A DNA stretch of 64,000 bases from Aulostomus chinensis (Eukaryota; Chordata; Actinopteri; Syngnathiformes; Aulostomidae), in the NCBI GenBank assembly GCA_037954235.1, contig JBBMOA010000021.1, forward strand, positions 21,153,125-21,217,124, read 5' to 3'. The notes beneath the pieces were generated by a model, which was not told the DNA's origin, made no database searches, and saw only the letters and a list, made by a program, of their open reading frames with translations. This document shows positions 47,893 through 62,800 of this stretch, in pieces; positions within the stretch are counted from its first letter, which is position 1, and every line of letters starts with the position of its first letter. Position numbers and translations under genes: made by a program.

Positions 47893-50800
47893 CAGGACTT
47901 TGTTGACAGGAAGCTGGTGGTGAGTGTGCGCTGTGGCGAGTGTGCAGCTGGAGCAGGAGGTGCTGCAGGAGGCCTGGGCTGCCTGAGAGAGATGTCAGTC
48001 ACAGCGCTTCGCACCACCGTCACCGTCAGCGACACCGGTGAGTTCTGTCGACACTGACCAGACCACTCTCGCTCTACTCTGCACGGTTATGGACATTGAG
48101 ACTGCGGGGACAGTGAATGTGCCCCGACATTCTGCTTTTGATTGGTAAAATCCACATGTAATGATCATCTTACGCTACACTTCCTCTCAGCGCAGTGCAG
48201 CGTTTTAGTGTCTTTCAGCCTGTTGTGATAGTCAGAAACTTTCATATTCAAAATATTGGAGCACAACATTTTTGGAGACAAAGAATTCTTTTCAGAGGAA
48301 GTTATTAGACTACAATCTTGTTTGAAAGAGGGATTTGTCTCTCTACCTTCTGGCGGTGTGTTGTCCTCCAGGTACGGTGGCCTTGAACGGCCAGAGGAAG
48401 CCGCTGCCCGTGGTGACGGGGGATCTGGTTGTACGAAGGGCCTCCTCTTCCTTTCTCCTCATCCAGACCTTTGGGGCTCAGCTGCTCTGGCACCTCGATG
48501 GTCCCCTGCTCATCATTACCCTGCAGCCCCACTTCACAAACAAGGTGACCTTCATATACGACCCCGTCAGGAAACGACAGCATGCAGCAGGAGTTAAAAA
48601 ATGGCCTTCACCTTGTGTGTGTTTTTGTGTTGAAGGTGCGTGGCCTGTGTGGAACGTTGAACTGGAACCAGCATGATGATTTTATGACCCCAGAGGGAGA
48701 CGTGGAGAACAGTGTGTATTCCTTTGCTGGCAAATTCACAACAGAGCTCTGTACTGTGCTTGGAGGAGCCCCACCGGACGCCTGCACCACCTACACCCAG
48801 AGGAGGCACTATGCAGACACCGTGTGCTCCGTCATACACGGCCCCGCGTTCCAGGTGAGTGTGTGTCCCACATGCTGTGTCCGTCTCATCTGCCTCTGTC
48901 TCACTCTCTGTCTGAACTTCCAGGCTTGTCATGATGTGGTGGAGAGGGAGTCCTATTTGCGTCTCTGTCTGTCAGAGGTTTGCAGCTGTGCTCCACAGAA
49001 GGCCTGTCACTGCACTGTCCTCACCGCGTACGCCCGACACTGTGCCCAGGAGGGCGTCGCTGTCCACTGGCGCAACCACACCTTCTGCTGTAAGTCTGGA
49101 TGGCCTTAATAGATGCCAGGATTCCACAGAGATGACCAGTATCAGCTGTTATTATCCACCTATGAGCAGTGACGTGTGCTCAGGTTCATGGCTGGTGAGG
49201 CACTGACTTCATCACAATCAGAAAAAATAAACTGCATTTAATAATAAAAAACAGACAAAAAATGTTCTCCATGTTTTGGCTTCTGTCTGCCACAGCTTCT
49301 TCAGCGCTTTGGATACTTTAGCGCTGAAGAAGCTCCTGCTTTGACTGAAAATCCAATTTAGAAAAAGTGACATTATGGCCACTCAGGAGAAAAAAGAAAT
49401 AACTGAATGACTGCACTTGACTTTCCTTACAGTAAATTGTAAGAGGCGCAAGCAGAATCCCTGGGCTCACTAGCGCCTCCTCCATGAGGCAGGAGAACTG
49501 CGTGCCTCATCCTGCACCTTTTCGCAGCCGTTTTATGATCGCTCAGCACAAGAAGCACGTTACACACTCGTACAGTTTTCGACAAAAATACTATAGATTA
49601 CATTCACCAGCTAAACTATAGAAATGTAGTTTATATAGCAAAAGAATTTGAACATTTTCATAGCGCCATAGAAAGAGACAGCAAGACGGGCTCTCTGCGT
49701 AGCCAGCAGCACAGTGAGCCGAGTCATGGCGCAGTCCCTGGGGAGGCTCAGCTGCCTGGTGCCTCACCGCACGGCTCTTCTCAGTATTTGAACGATAAAT
49801 ATGAAAAATCGGTGATTTTGGATAAAAAATAACTTAAAACTGGTTTAGTTAAAAGCAAAATAACTTTATAGTACAAATCAAAGGATAAATACAATAATTG
49901 CATTTATTTTTTTGAATTTACATTTTTTTCTTTCCATGATGACAGGTGAGGCACGGCCTCACTTGCCTCCCCTGACCGCACGTCACTGCCTATGAATCAT
50001 GTCAGCCTCCTGAGTATGTCAATATTCATTGAAGGTCATATACTCACCTGTTCCGTTCACCTTTCTAGAAGCAATAGTCCCGTGATGTGTTGCGACATTG
50101 TGATTCCAATTGAAGGGACTTTAAAACAAGAATATTAAGTGTCACGATTTATTGAGGAGCAGGTTTTGGAGTAGACTTGATGAACGCAGCGATTCGGGCT
50201 GGAGCAGATCCTGGCACAACGCCCTGCTGGGGGTGTCTGAGCACTGAGTCCTGGGGTGGAGTTGGGGGGGCAGATAGGACAGAGTGCAGGCAGTGATGGA
50301 GGACCAGGATGCAGCGGGACGCTGGAGGACAGAGGAGGCGCTGAACCAGAGCGAGGCTCAGTCTCATCATCCAAAGATATCAGCCTTCAAATGTGACATT
50401 TTCATTGGGATTAAAAGATGGAGGGAAATTTATTGTTATTGTTATAACAACATGATTTTGAATTTAATATCGATGACGAGCAGAATATCCAGAGACGAAC
50501 GCAACCATCCAGGCAAGAGCTCAGCGTGGGGGCCTGGTTGAGTCAGTAGATGCGTGAATAGTGCCTCAGACACGAGGACGGTTCGCCAAGTTTAACCTCC
50601 TCCACCTCCTTCAGTGTTTGCTCGATACTCTCTACAGCTAGGAGTTCCTCAAAAATGTCATCAATGCAGCAAAGACACAAGTTCATAATTCAGAGAAAAA
50701 GACAACACAAGCATTGCTTTGCTAATGACAGGAACAAAGATGAGCACCATGATTCCTAGTGCTCATATGTCGTACCGACAGTCCAGTACGGTACAGTGCA

Positions 50801-53800
50801 CATGCACACGCACTGATTTTGGACAATTTAGATATTTACAATTTCTATAAATGAAATATTTGACTCTTTTTATCATTTTCATCTCTTTTTCTTTGACCTG
50901 CTTCTTTCACCTGAACTATAATTCTTTATGTCTCCACGTACTCTGGCACTGGTGAAGGGTTGTGTTTCCATCCTGTGTGTCCCCAGCCGTCAAGTGTTCA
51001 GGGGGGCAGGTGTACCAGGAGTGTGGTCGTGCATGCGGGGGCTCATGTTCAGACCTGCAGCAGGGATGGAGCTGTGACGATGGAGGAGGAGGAGGAGTAA
51101 TGGGCGCCAGGATGTGTGTCCCAGGCTGCCAGTGCCCAGCAGGACTCGCGCAGGACCACAAAGGCCAGTGTGGGCCCATCGCTATGTGCCCCTGTGTGCA
51201 CGGAGACAAGACACACCCACCTGGCGATGTTGTTCACAACAACTGCAACACCTGGTATGTCGACGACACAAGTGTGTGGTGGGAGGTCACGCTCAAGTTT
51301 CCCTGGAAATTTGACCCAGTTTAGTGGGTTCAATAAAAGAAACAAGCATAACCTAAGAGAAGTTAAACATTGTTGGTCCCCACTTGGGTCAGACCATCAA
51401 ATATGTGTTAAATATTACCACACCTGTGCAGGTGCGGTAGCCTCACAGAAACACACTAAATCCTCCCAGACTGAAGACAGCAGGGACACTCAAACAGACC
51501 CGGCGGCGCAGGTATTATCTCTGTGCCGGGGCTGGACTCTGATGGAGCCTGTGGACACCGCCGTGCTCCTGACGACGAGAGCTGCGAGCGTCTGGTGGTG
51601 TGAGAGCTCTGATGAAATCACTCTATGTTCCTGCTGCCTTCTCCAGGATAGGTTGATTTCATTGCATCTTCTGACCACGTGACCAGCGCGCCGGCGCTCC
51701 TGAGTTCCAGTGGAGTTTGTCTGTGTCTCTGTTTATTGTCCTGACCCACATTTCCATCACATATTTCTATGCTCATATTGAAGCATCCCATCAGAAAAGG
51801 TTGGTGAAACAGCTTCCATTTTGCAAGTGCATCAGCTCCTCTGAGGAAGCTTCAGCATTGTTTAACAAGAGTGAACGTGCTTTTTCATTTCCCCGCTCGA
51901 CCGATCAGCTGTTTCTGCTGAGAAGATGAAAAAGAAAGTGTTTCAGCTGTCTGCGTCTTCCGGATGTTTCCTTGTCTTTGTGTCAGGACAACACCATGCA
52001 AGGCAAATGTGAGCTGACGTGACGGAGACATTTGAACTTGCCTTTCTGGAAAAAAAAAACACCGGCTCTTTTCTGTTTCCTTGCAGCGCATCGGGGCAAT
52101 TGATCACGTAGCTTGTTAGCTCTACTTCTGTTCCTCCATTCTTATGTAGCATGTACTTTATTATGTAGCATGTACTTTATTATGCAGTATATACTTTATT
52201 ATGTAAGGTGTACTTTATTATGTAGGACATACTTTATTATGTAGCATGTACTTTATTATGCAGTATATACTTTATTATGTAGCATGTACTTCATTATGCA
52301 GTATATACTTTATTATGTAAGGTGTACTTTATTACGTAGGACATACTTTATTATGTAGCATGTATTTTATTATGCAGTATATACTTTATTATGTAAGGTG
52401 TACTTTATTATGTAGGACATACTTTATTATGTAGCATGTACTTCATTATGCAGTATATACTTTATTATGTAAGGTGTACTTTATTACGTAGGACATACTT
52501 TATTATGTAGCATGTACTTTATTATGCAGTATATACTTTATTATGTAGGATATATTTTATTATGTAGGATGTACTTTATTATGGAGGATGTACTTTATTA
52601 TGGAGGATATAGTTTATTATGTGGGATATAGTTTATTATGTAGCATGTACTTTATTATGCAGTATATACTTTATTATGTAAGGTGTACTTTATTATGTAG
52701 GATATACTTTATTATGTAGCATATACTTTATGATGCAGTATATACTTTATTATGTAGGATGTATTTTATTATGTAGGATATACTTTATTATGTAGCATGT
52801 ACTTTATTATGCAGTATATACTTTATTATGTAGGATGTATTTTATTATGTAGGATGTACTTTATTATGGAGGATGTACTTTATTATGGAGGATATAGTTT
52901 ATTATGTGGGATATAGTTTATTATGTAGTATGTACTTTATTATGCAGTATATACTTTATTATGTAGGGTGTACTTTATAATGTAGGATATACTTTATTAT
53001 GTAGCATGTACTTTATTATGTAGCATGTACTTTATTATGTAGTATATAATTTATTATGTAGGGTGTACTTAATTATGTAGGATATACTTTATTATGTAGC
53101 ATGTACTTTATTATGTAGCATGTACTTTATTACGTAGCATGTACTTTATTATGCAGTATGTACTTTATTATGTAGGATATATTTTATTATGTAGTATATA
53201 CTTCATTATGTAGTATATACTTTATTATGTAGCATGTACTTTATTATGGAGTATATGCTTTATTATGGAGGATGCATTTTATTATGGAGAATATACTTTA
53301 TTATGTAGCATGTACTTTATTATGTAGTATATGCTTTATGATGTAGGATGCACTTTATTATGTAGTATATAATTTATTATGTAGTATATAGTTTATTATG
53401 TGGGATATAGTTTATTATGTAGTATATACTTTATTATGTAAGATGTACTTTATTATGTAGTATATACATTATTATGTAGCATGTACTTTATTATGTAGCA
53501 TGTACTTTATAATGGAGTATATGCTTTATTACGTAGCAAGTACTTTAGTATGTAGGTTATATTTTATAATGGAGTATATGCTTTATTATGTAGTAATAAA
53601 CTTTATTATTTAGTATATACTTTATTATGTAGAATGTACTTTATTATGTAGTATATACTTTATTACGTAGGACGTACGTTATTATGTAGCATGTACTTTA
53701 TTATGCAGTATATACTTTATTATGTAAGGTGTACTTTATTATGTAGGATATACTTTATTTTGTAGCATGTACTTTATTATGCAGTATATACTTTATTATG

Positions 53801-56800
53801 TAGGATATATTTTATTATGTAGGATATTCTTTATTTTGTAGCATGTACTTTATTATGCAGTATGTACTTTATTATGTAGGATATAGTTTATTATGTAGTA
53901 TATACTTCATTTTGTAGTATATACTTTATTATGTAGCATGTACTTTATTATGGAGTATATGCTTTATTATGGAGGATGCATCTTATTATGTAGTATATAC
54001 TTTATTATGTAAGGTGTACTTTATTATGTAGGATATACTTTATTATGTAGCATATACTTTATTATGCAGTATATACTTTATTATGTAGGATGTATTTTAT
54101 TATGTAGGATATACTTTATTATGTAGCATGTACTTTATTATGCAGTATATACTTTATTATGTAGGATATATTTTATTATGTAGGATGTACTTTATTATGG
54201 AGGATGTACTTTATTATGGAGGATATAGTTTATTATGTGGGATATAGTTTATTATGTAGCATGTACTTTATTATGCAGTATATACTTTATTATGTAAGGT
54301 GTACTTTATTATGTAGGATATACTTTATTATGTAGCATGTACTTTATTATGCAGTATATACTTTATTATGTAGGATGTATTTTATTATGTAGGATGTACT
54401 TTATTATGGAGGATGTACTTTATTATGGAGGATATAGTTTATTATGTGGGATATAGTTTATTATGTAGTATGTACTTTATTATGCAGTATATACTTTATT
54501 ATGTAGGGTGTACTTTATAATGTAGGATATACTTTATTATGTAGCATGTACTTTATTATGTAGCATGTACTTTATTATGTAGTATATAATTTATTATGTA
54601 GGGTGTACTTAATTATGTAGGATATACTTTATTATGTAGCATGTACTTTATTATGGAGTATATGCTTTATTATGGAGGATGCATTTTATTATGGAGAATA
54701 TACTTTATTATGTAGCATGTACTTTATTATGTAGTATATGCTTTATGATGTAGGATGCAGTTTATTATGTAGTATATAATTTATTATGTAGTATAAAGTT
54801 TATTATGTGGGATATAGTTTATTATGTAGTATATACTTTATTATGTAAGATGTACTTTATTATGTAGTATATACATTATTATGTAGCATGTACTTTATTA
54901 TGTAGCATGTACTTTATAATGGAGTATATGCTTTATTACGTAGCAAGTACTTTAGTATGTAGGTTATATTTTATAATGGAGTATATGCTTTATTATGTAG
55001 TAATAAACTTTATTATTTAGTATATACTTTATTATGTAGAATGTACTTTATTATGTAGTATATACTTTATTACGTAGGACGTACGTTATTATGTAGCATG
55101 TACTTTATTATGCAGTATATACTTTATTATGTAAGGTGTACTTTATTATGTAGGATATACTTTATTTTGTAGCATGTACTTTATTATGCAGTATATACTT
55201 TATTATGTAGGATATATTTTATTATGTAGGATATTCTTTATTTTGTAGCATGTACTTTATTATGCAGTATGTACTTTATTATGTAGGATATAGTTTATTA
55301 TGTAGTATATACTTCATTTTGTAGTATATACTTTATTATGTAGCATGTACTTTATCATGAAGTATATACCATATTATGTAGTATATACTTTATTATGTAG
55401 CATGTACTTTATTATGCAGTATTTACTTTATTATGTAATATTTACTTTATTATGGAGGATATACCTTAATATGTAGGATGTATTTTATTATGTAGGATAT
55501 AGTTTATTCTTTAGGATATACTTTATTATGTAGGATATAGTTTATTATGTAGTATATACTTTATTATGTAGCATTTACTTTATTATGGAGTATATGCTTT
55601 ATTATGTAGCATGTACTTTATTATGTTGCATGTACCTTATTATGGAGTATGCATTTTATTATGTAGTATATACTTTATTATGTAGTATATACTTTATTAT
55701 GTAGTATATACTTTATTCTGTAGGATGTACTTTATTATGTAGTATATACTTTATTATGTAGCATGTACTTTATTATGTAGGATATACTCTATTATGTAGG
55801 ATGTACTGTAATATTTAGGATGTACTGTATTATGTAGTATACACTTCATTATGAAGTATGTACTTTATTATGTAGTATATACTTTATTATGTAGGTTATA
55901 CTTCATTATGTAGTGTATACTTCATTATGTAGGATATACTTTATTACGTAGGATGTACTTTATTTTGCACGATGCACTTTATTATGTCGTATATAGTTTA
56001 TTATGTAGTATATACTTTATTATGTAGCATGTACTTTATTATGTAGGATATACTCTATTATGTAGGATGTACTGTAATATTTAGGATGTACTGTATTATG
56101 TAGTATACACTTCATTATGAAGTATGTACTTTATTATGTAGTATATACTTTATTATGTAGGTTATACTTCATTATGTAGTGTATACTTCATTATGTAGGA
56201 TATACTTTATTACGTAGGATGTACTTTATTTTGCACGATGCACTTTATTTTGTCGTATATAGTTTATTATGTAGTATATAGTTTATTATGTAGGATATAG
56301 TTTATTATGTAGGATATAGTTTATTATATAGTATATACTTTATTATGTAGCATGTACTTTATTATGTAGGATTTTCCTTATTTTGTAGGATATACTTTAT
56401 TATGTAGCATGTACTTTATTATGTAGGATTTTCTTTATTTTGTAGGATGTACTTAATTTTTTTAGGATATACTTTATTATGTAGGATATACTTTATTTTG
56501 TAGGATGTACTTTATTTTGTAGGATGTACTTCCTCCTCTGTCAGTGCCAGAGCAGAGGATGAAAGCGTGGCTCTTTGAATTGGTTGTGCTTCTCTGTGTC
56601 GTATCGACGGAGTCATGATGAGTGAGCTGACAGGCTGATAGGAGGGAAAGAGCCCAGCTGGTTATTAGTTCACCGCAGCGCCTCCATTCATCCTGAGTGA
56701 CAGGACTTGACTGTTGACACATTGAGCACATTTGAATGTTGCTTCATGCATTTTACAACTTGGTTATAGTTGTGAGTAAAACTTTAGTGATCCTCATAAA

Positions 56801-59800
56801 TTCCCTGGTCGATCTGAGGTGTAGTAACGTGCTCACGTGGAAGCTCAGCCTCTAGATTGCTGTTAGTACAGCCGTGTGAGGCGTTCTTAGTTCATGTCAG
56901 GGTTTGATTCTGTTCCCCACAGCGTTTGTAGGGACGGGCTGTTCAACTGCACCCAGGAGCGCTGTGAGGAGGTCAACCGGTGTCCCGGCTCTCTGGTCTA
57001 CTCTCCACGCTCCTGCCTCCTCACCTGCTCCAGCTTGGACCCTCTAAGTCAACAACCAGGGTCCGGCATCACACAGGGGAGCTGCAGTGAGCCCCTGTCC
57101 GGCTGCGTCTGCCCTCAGGGAACTGTGCTCCTAGTGGGTGAAACTGTCATTGATCATGAAATCACTGCGTAGAATCCCAGGTGATGGACTCGTCACGTCT
57201 CCTGACTACTGTACATCATGTCCTCTGTGGGTCACACCAGGGCGATCGCTGTGTTCTGCCAGATGAGTGTCCTTGTCATCATAACGGTCGACTTTACTAC
57301 AGCAATGACACCATCATCAAAGATTGCAACACATGGTAATGCATGCAGCTATCGGGTTACACCATATTCCTTTCATGGCCCATTATCTCATCGACACTAT
57401 CTGTATTCATGCAGTGTGTGTAAAGAGCGCCACTGGCACTGCAGCCAGTCTTCCTGTGCTGGAATGTGTGTGGCAACTGGTGACCCCCACTATGTGACAT
57501 TTGATGGCCGCTACTTCTCTTTCCTGGGCGACTGCCAGTACGTGCTGGCACGAGAGACCAGTGGTTTGTTCAGTGTCACAGCAGAGAATGTGCCCTGCGG
57601 AAGCACCGGGGTCACCTGCACCAAGTCGGTCACCCTCAGCCTGGGGAACACTGTCATTCACCTGTTGAGAGGTAGGACCGAAGGTTTCCATGGTAACCGG
57701 GAGGTCACACAATGCTGTTGCTTGAGCTCAGCTGTCTTGTCTTGTAGGTAAAGCTGTGACAGTTAACGGGATGCCAGTGACCCTGCCAAAGTCCTACAGC
57801 GGCAGTGGTCTGACCTTGGAAAGAGTGGGTCTCTTTGTGTCCCTCTCCTCCCAGCTTGGGGTCACCCTGCTCTGGGATGGAGGTAGGACACTTACACACG
57901 CACGCGTACACATCGATGTATCCTTAGATTTTCACATTAAAAGCCACGTCCCTCTGCTGGTTGGCATTTGATCGTCTGAGGTATCTGATGCTTGAAGAAC
58001 AAAATACTGTCTTCTGATATATTCAGAATATTATTTAGAATCCTACATGAGAGCCAAATGCATCTTAAATCAGGAGCAGGGCTCGCTGTTGCAGTTAAGT
58101 GTGTGTGTTGTGTGCAGGTATGCGTGTTTATGTGCGTCTGGCAGCACACTTGCGCGGCAGGGTTGGCGGCTTGTGCGGTAACTTTGATGGGGACACAGAG
58201 AACGACTTCACCACACGCCAGGGCATAGTTGAGTCCACAGCTGAGCTGTTTGGGAACTCATGGAAGCTCAGCCCCTCCTGCCCTGATGTTGCTGACCAGG
58301 ACCTGCGAGACCCCTGCGCTGTGAGTTCCTTACAGGCATACACATGACGACAAGTGCTCCAGTTGACACGAAAGTCTAGATTAGATTTGCTGATCTCTGT
58401 CAACTCCTCGACAGATTAACCCACACAGACTGACATGGGCCAGGAAGAAATGTGGCATCCTGACCCAGGAGCTCTTCTCTCTGTGCCACCCCGAGGTGCC
58501 CTTCCAGCAGTACTATGACTGGTGTGTCTTTGATGCTTGTGGGTGAGTGACAGCGCTTCTCTTCACTTCAGTCTTTGTCTCTGTCAGAAGCATTTAGTCT
58601 CACAGCTCGTCACTGTGATGTCTCAGCTGTGACTCTGGTGGGGACTGTGAGTGCCTGTGTACGGCCATCGCCACCTACGCTGAGGAGTGCAACCGCCGAG
58701 GGGTCTACATCCGCTGGAGGTCGCAGGAGCTCTGCCGTATGGATCTTTTTCATTTCTTTGTGACGCATCGCTGGTGTTCTTGTTCCTGTACCTCTCTTCC
58801 ATCTCTCATTCCCTGCAGCTCTGCAGTGTGAGAACAGGCTGGTGTACGACCCCTGTGGCCCAGCTTGCTCTCCCTCCTGTCCCAGCGTGCAGCAGAGTCC
58901 TCACTCCCAGTGTGACACCCTCTCCTGTGTGGAGGGCTGCTTCTGCCCTGCTGGCACTGTGCGACATGGTACGATCGAGTTCACCAACTGCTCCTGTGCA
59001 ACACGTCAGAGCAAACCAGCTACAAATATGCCACGCATCTTCTTTTGTCTCTTAAAACATCTCAGAACATTTTGAATGCAAAACAAACTCTTATTGCTCA
59101 GAACATCAATGTTCTCTCTAATTACACGTTTACAGTGGCAGTCCGGGCTGATTATTGTGAGCCTGCTCATTTTTCTGACCTGCTGAGTTCCCCTTACCTG
59201 TCAAAATCCCATTTGGCTGAAGTTATGAGATCAGAGGGACAAAGACAGCAATCCCCAAACTCCTAGTTTATTGATGAATGTTTGTGTAGCATACACACAT
59301 AACTTTAGCAGCTCCACCTTTTAGCCAAAATGTCAAATTGGCCACAGAAAATTCTGTTTCTATATTTCTAACAACTGCAGCCTTTCTTTTTCAGCTCCAC
59401 ATCACCTGATTTATCAGTAACTGGATGTTTTCTAGGTGACAGCTGTGTAGTTGCCACTCAGTGTCCGTGTGAGTGGGAGGGCTCCATGTTTCCCCCCGGA
59501 AGCAGAATCACACAGCACTGCCAGAACTGGTCAGTTGATCTTAATGCTTATGAAAGTGCATTGCTCAAGTTGGATCTAAATACTGAGGCGGAACTATCAG
59601 CTCTTAAGGAGGATTGTTGTGCCTTTGTGTGTCCAGTTCTTGTGAGGATGGTGTGTGGCGATGTGAGGGAGCAGCGTGCCCCCCTCCCTCCCCTCCATGT
59701 CTGGAGTCAGAGTTCTCCTGTGCTGGTGGTCGCTGCATCCCCTCCCAGTGGGTGTGTGACAACGAGGACGACTGTGGCGATGGTTCAGATGAGATTTGCC

Positions 59801-62800
59801 CGTTCACTTGCTCCCCGGACCAGTTCCGCTGTACCAGCACCCCGAGGTGAGCCCAAACTCACCATGTCTCCTGTAATTAACAAGCTGTCTTTGTGTGTGT
59901 GTGCGTGTGCACACGTGTGTGTGTAGAGGATGATGATTCATTGTGACAGGGTTGAGATCTTCTCAGTGTGTGATGGATTCGGGATGAGAAGATTGAGGAT
60001 GTCTCAGAGCGGCTGAGGAAGAGAGGAATCGACAGATGAGGGGAGGAACATGGGAGCATTCATCAGTTTGTAGCTGTTACCTTCAGTGTTAGCACAGCCA
60101 CGGCCTCTTTACCTGCTGGATTTAGCAGCCCACATGTTGGTCAGGTCCCCTTGCAATGGTCCTGTTGCACTAAAAACACTCTCATCTTTGAAGAATACAA
60201 ACTGCCTCACCAGTGAGAAATAATCATATTTTGACAGCTAAATGGAATTCTTTTTGAAAACTGAATTGAAGCAATTTTGACAAGAATAAAACTTGAAATA
60301 TTTCACAGGTCTCCTTGAGTAGCTGTAGGAGTGGCAGCACCAGTTGGGTTGTTTGGTCCTAACGACTGTCACTGGCTGCATTCTCACTCGAGATGGTGAA
60401 TACACTGATTGTCTCTCTGGGCTGAAGGCTCATGAGTCTGCCTAGGTCCTCTGGTAGGGGTGCTGATGTAGCTGTGGTTTTTCGGGATAAATTCAAATTA
60501 TGACTTCTGTCTGTGGGGTCTTCTTCCACCTTCTTAATTCATTGTATAATGGTGGCATCTACTTCAACTCCCTTAGTGTGCGCCCTGGTCTATTGGCCCC
60601 CGTAACCAAACAAGGACTTCATAACAGAATTTTTGGACTACAGCCAAATCCCCTGACTGTTACGCACGCTACATTAGCTACATTAGCCCCCCACTGCTGA
60701 ACAGTTTGCAGATTGCTTTCTGGCAAGTATTTGTGTGTATTCTACGTCCCGAAACTGAGGCCAACAACTCACATGACAACCTAATGAGCCTATTGTTCTG
60801 GCCTAACAACCACTTGTTTTTGCCACCACCCACCTGGATGGTTATATACCTGATACTTCCCACCAGAAATTTAGAACTGAAGAAGCTTCTTGGGTGAGAG
60901 GCGAAACGTCTTCACGTCCAAGAGGAGAGTCCAGCTGCCTAATTTGATCATTTTTGAGAACTTTCTGGCAAGTGGTATTGTTAGCTCCATTTTAACTGTG
61001 AAGGATCCTCCCTCTTCTGCAGATGAACTACTGTCTATCTCAACTCCTCAGACTCAACAATTTTTGATTCTGTTGCCCTCCCTTAAGCTCAGACGCACCA
61101 AACTCCAATCACAACCATGGCATGATGACACAACCCGCTCTCTCGGACGAGCCTGTCAGAGAGCTGAGCGAAAGTGGAAAACAGACCACCTCTCTGTTTC
61201 TTTTCAGATTTTTAAGAACTCACTCGCATCTTTCCAAACAGCAGCTGAGGCGGCTAGAGTCATGCACTTTCCCAATATTATCAGCAAACATGTCCATCGT
61301 CCCAAAATCCTTTTAAACACTTTAAACTCAATCATTAATCCACAAGCCCCCTCACGGTTTGAGGCTTCTACCCACATTTGCATGACATTTTTGAAATTGT
61401 TTATTGACAAAATCAGTCACATCAGGGAGTCGTTCACCCCCCCATCCCCACTCACTCCCCTGCATCACTTAGGTGCTAGGCCTCCAGCTCTATTTGACCA
61501 TTTCTTACCCGTGTCATCAGATGAAATGAAGGACATTGTTAGGGTCATGAAGCCCTCATCTTCTCCTTATGTTGCTGTCCCCTCCCAAATGATGAAAGAC
61601 ACCTTTGACATCATTGGCCCAAGTATTCAGGTCATCCTCAACTCCTGCCTCACCACGGGTTTTGTTCCAGCAAGTTTTTAGCACAAAGTTGTTCAACCAC
61701 TGCTTAAAACACACACTGGATGCAAAGTGTCCTAAAACTACTGCCCTATCTCAAAATTACCTTTTATTCCAAAAATCCTGGAAAAGGTTGTTCTATCACA
61801 ACTGCTGCCCTTTTTAAACCATACTGAGATTTTGGAGCCCTTCCATTCAGGTTTTGAATCCCGTCACAGCTCTGAACAGCCTTGCTGAATGTAACAAATG
61901 ACCTTCTCCCCACTCTAGACTCTGGAGTTAATGCCATCTTGATCTTATTAGACCTCAGAGCTGCCTTTGACACTGTTGACCACACCACTCTCTTGGCACA
62001 CCTTGAGCAGTGGGTTGGTTTAAGTGGTACGGCTCTTCAATGGTTTTCCTCTTATCTCAGCAACAGATCATTCTCAGTGTCTATCGGCCAGTTCTCCTCA
62101 TCCTCTGCCCCTGTGCCCTGTGGGGTCCCCCAGGGATCTATCTCAGGACCACTCCTCTTCTGCCTATACATGCTTCCTCTAGGTAATATAATCAAAGTAC
62201 AATATCTCATTTCACTTTTATGCAGAGGACTTGCAATTACACCTTCCGCTCAGATCTGCAGACTCACTCCAGACCCTCCCTGTTTGCCTCAAGAGGTAAA
62301 AGTTTGGATGGGAAGTAACTTCCTCCAACTTAACAATAACAAAAAGGAAGTCATTTTCTTTGGCTCTTCCAAATCCGAGGCCCCACTCATGCCCAACCTA
62401 AGTATTCTCAGCCCCTACGTCAAATCACACATCAGAAACCTGGGTGTTAGCTTTGACTCCAATTTTTGCTTTGACAAGCGAATTGCTGCGGTAGTCAGGA
62501 GCAGCTTTTACCAGCTACGAGTCATTGCTAAGATGAAACCTCATTTCTCAGTTCACCATCCTGGAAATTTATCCATGCTTTCATTCCATCACAGCTGGAT
62601 TACTGTAACTCTCTTTATCTAGGACTCCCTCAGTCACTCCTGTCCTGCCTTCAGCTGGTCTAGAACTCTGCAGCTAGACCACTGACTGACTGGCTGCCCA
62701 TTCACCATAGAATACATTTTAAAATTTTACTTATGGTTTTCAAAACCCTAAAAGGCCTGGCACCTCCCTCAATTACAGAGCTCATCCACCACCACTCTGC

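Noticed and set aside
52142..56530. CRISPR-like or centromeric array
   Set aside because: Units are contiguous without unique spacers, so not CRISPR. The array is only 4.4 kb and lies in an intron, so a centromeric role is not supported.
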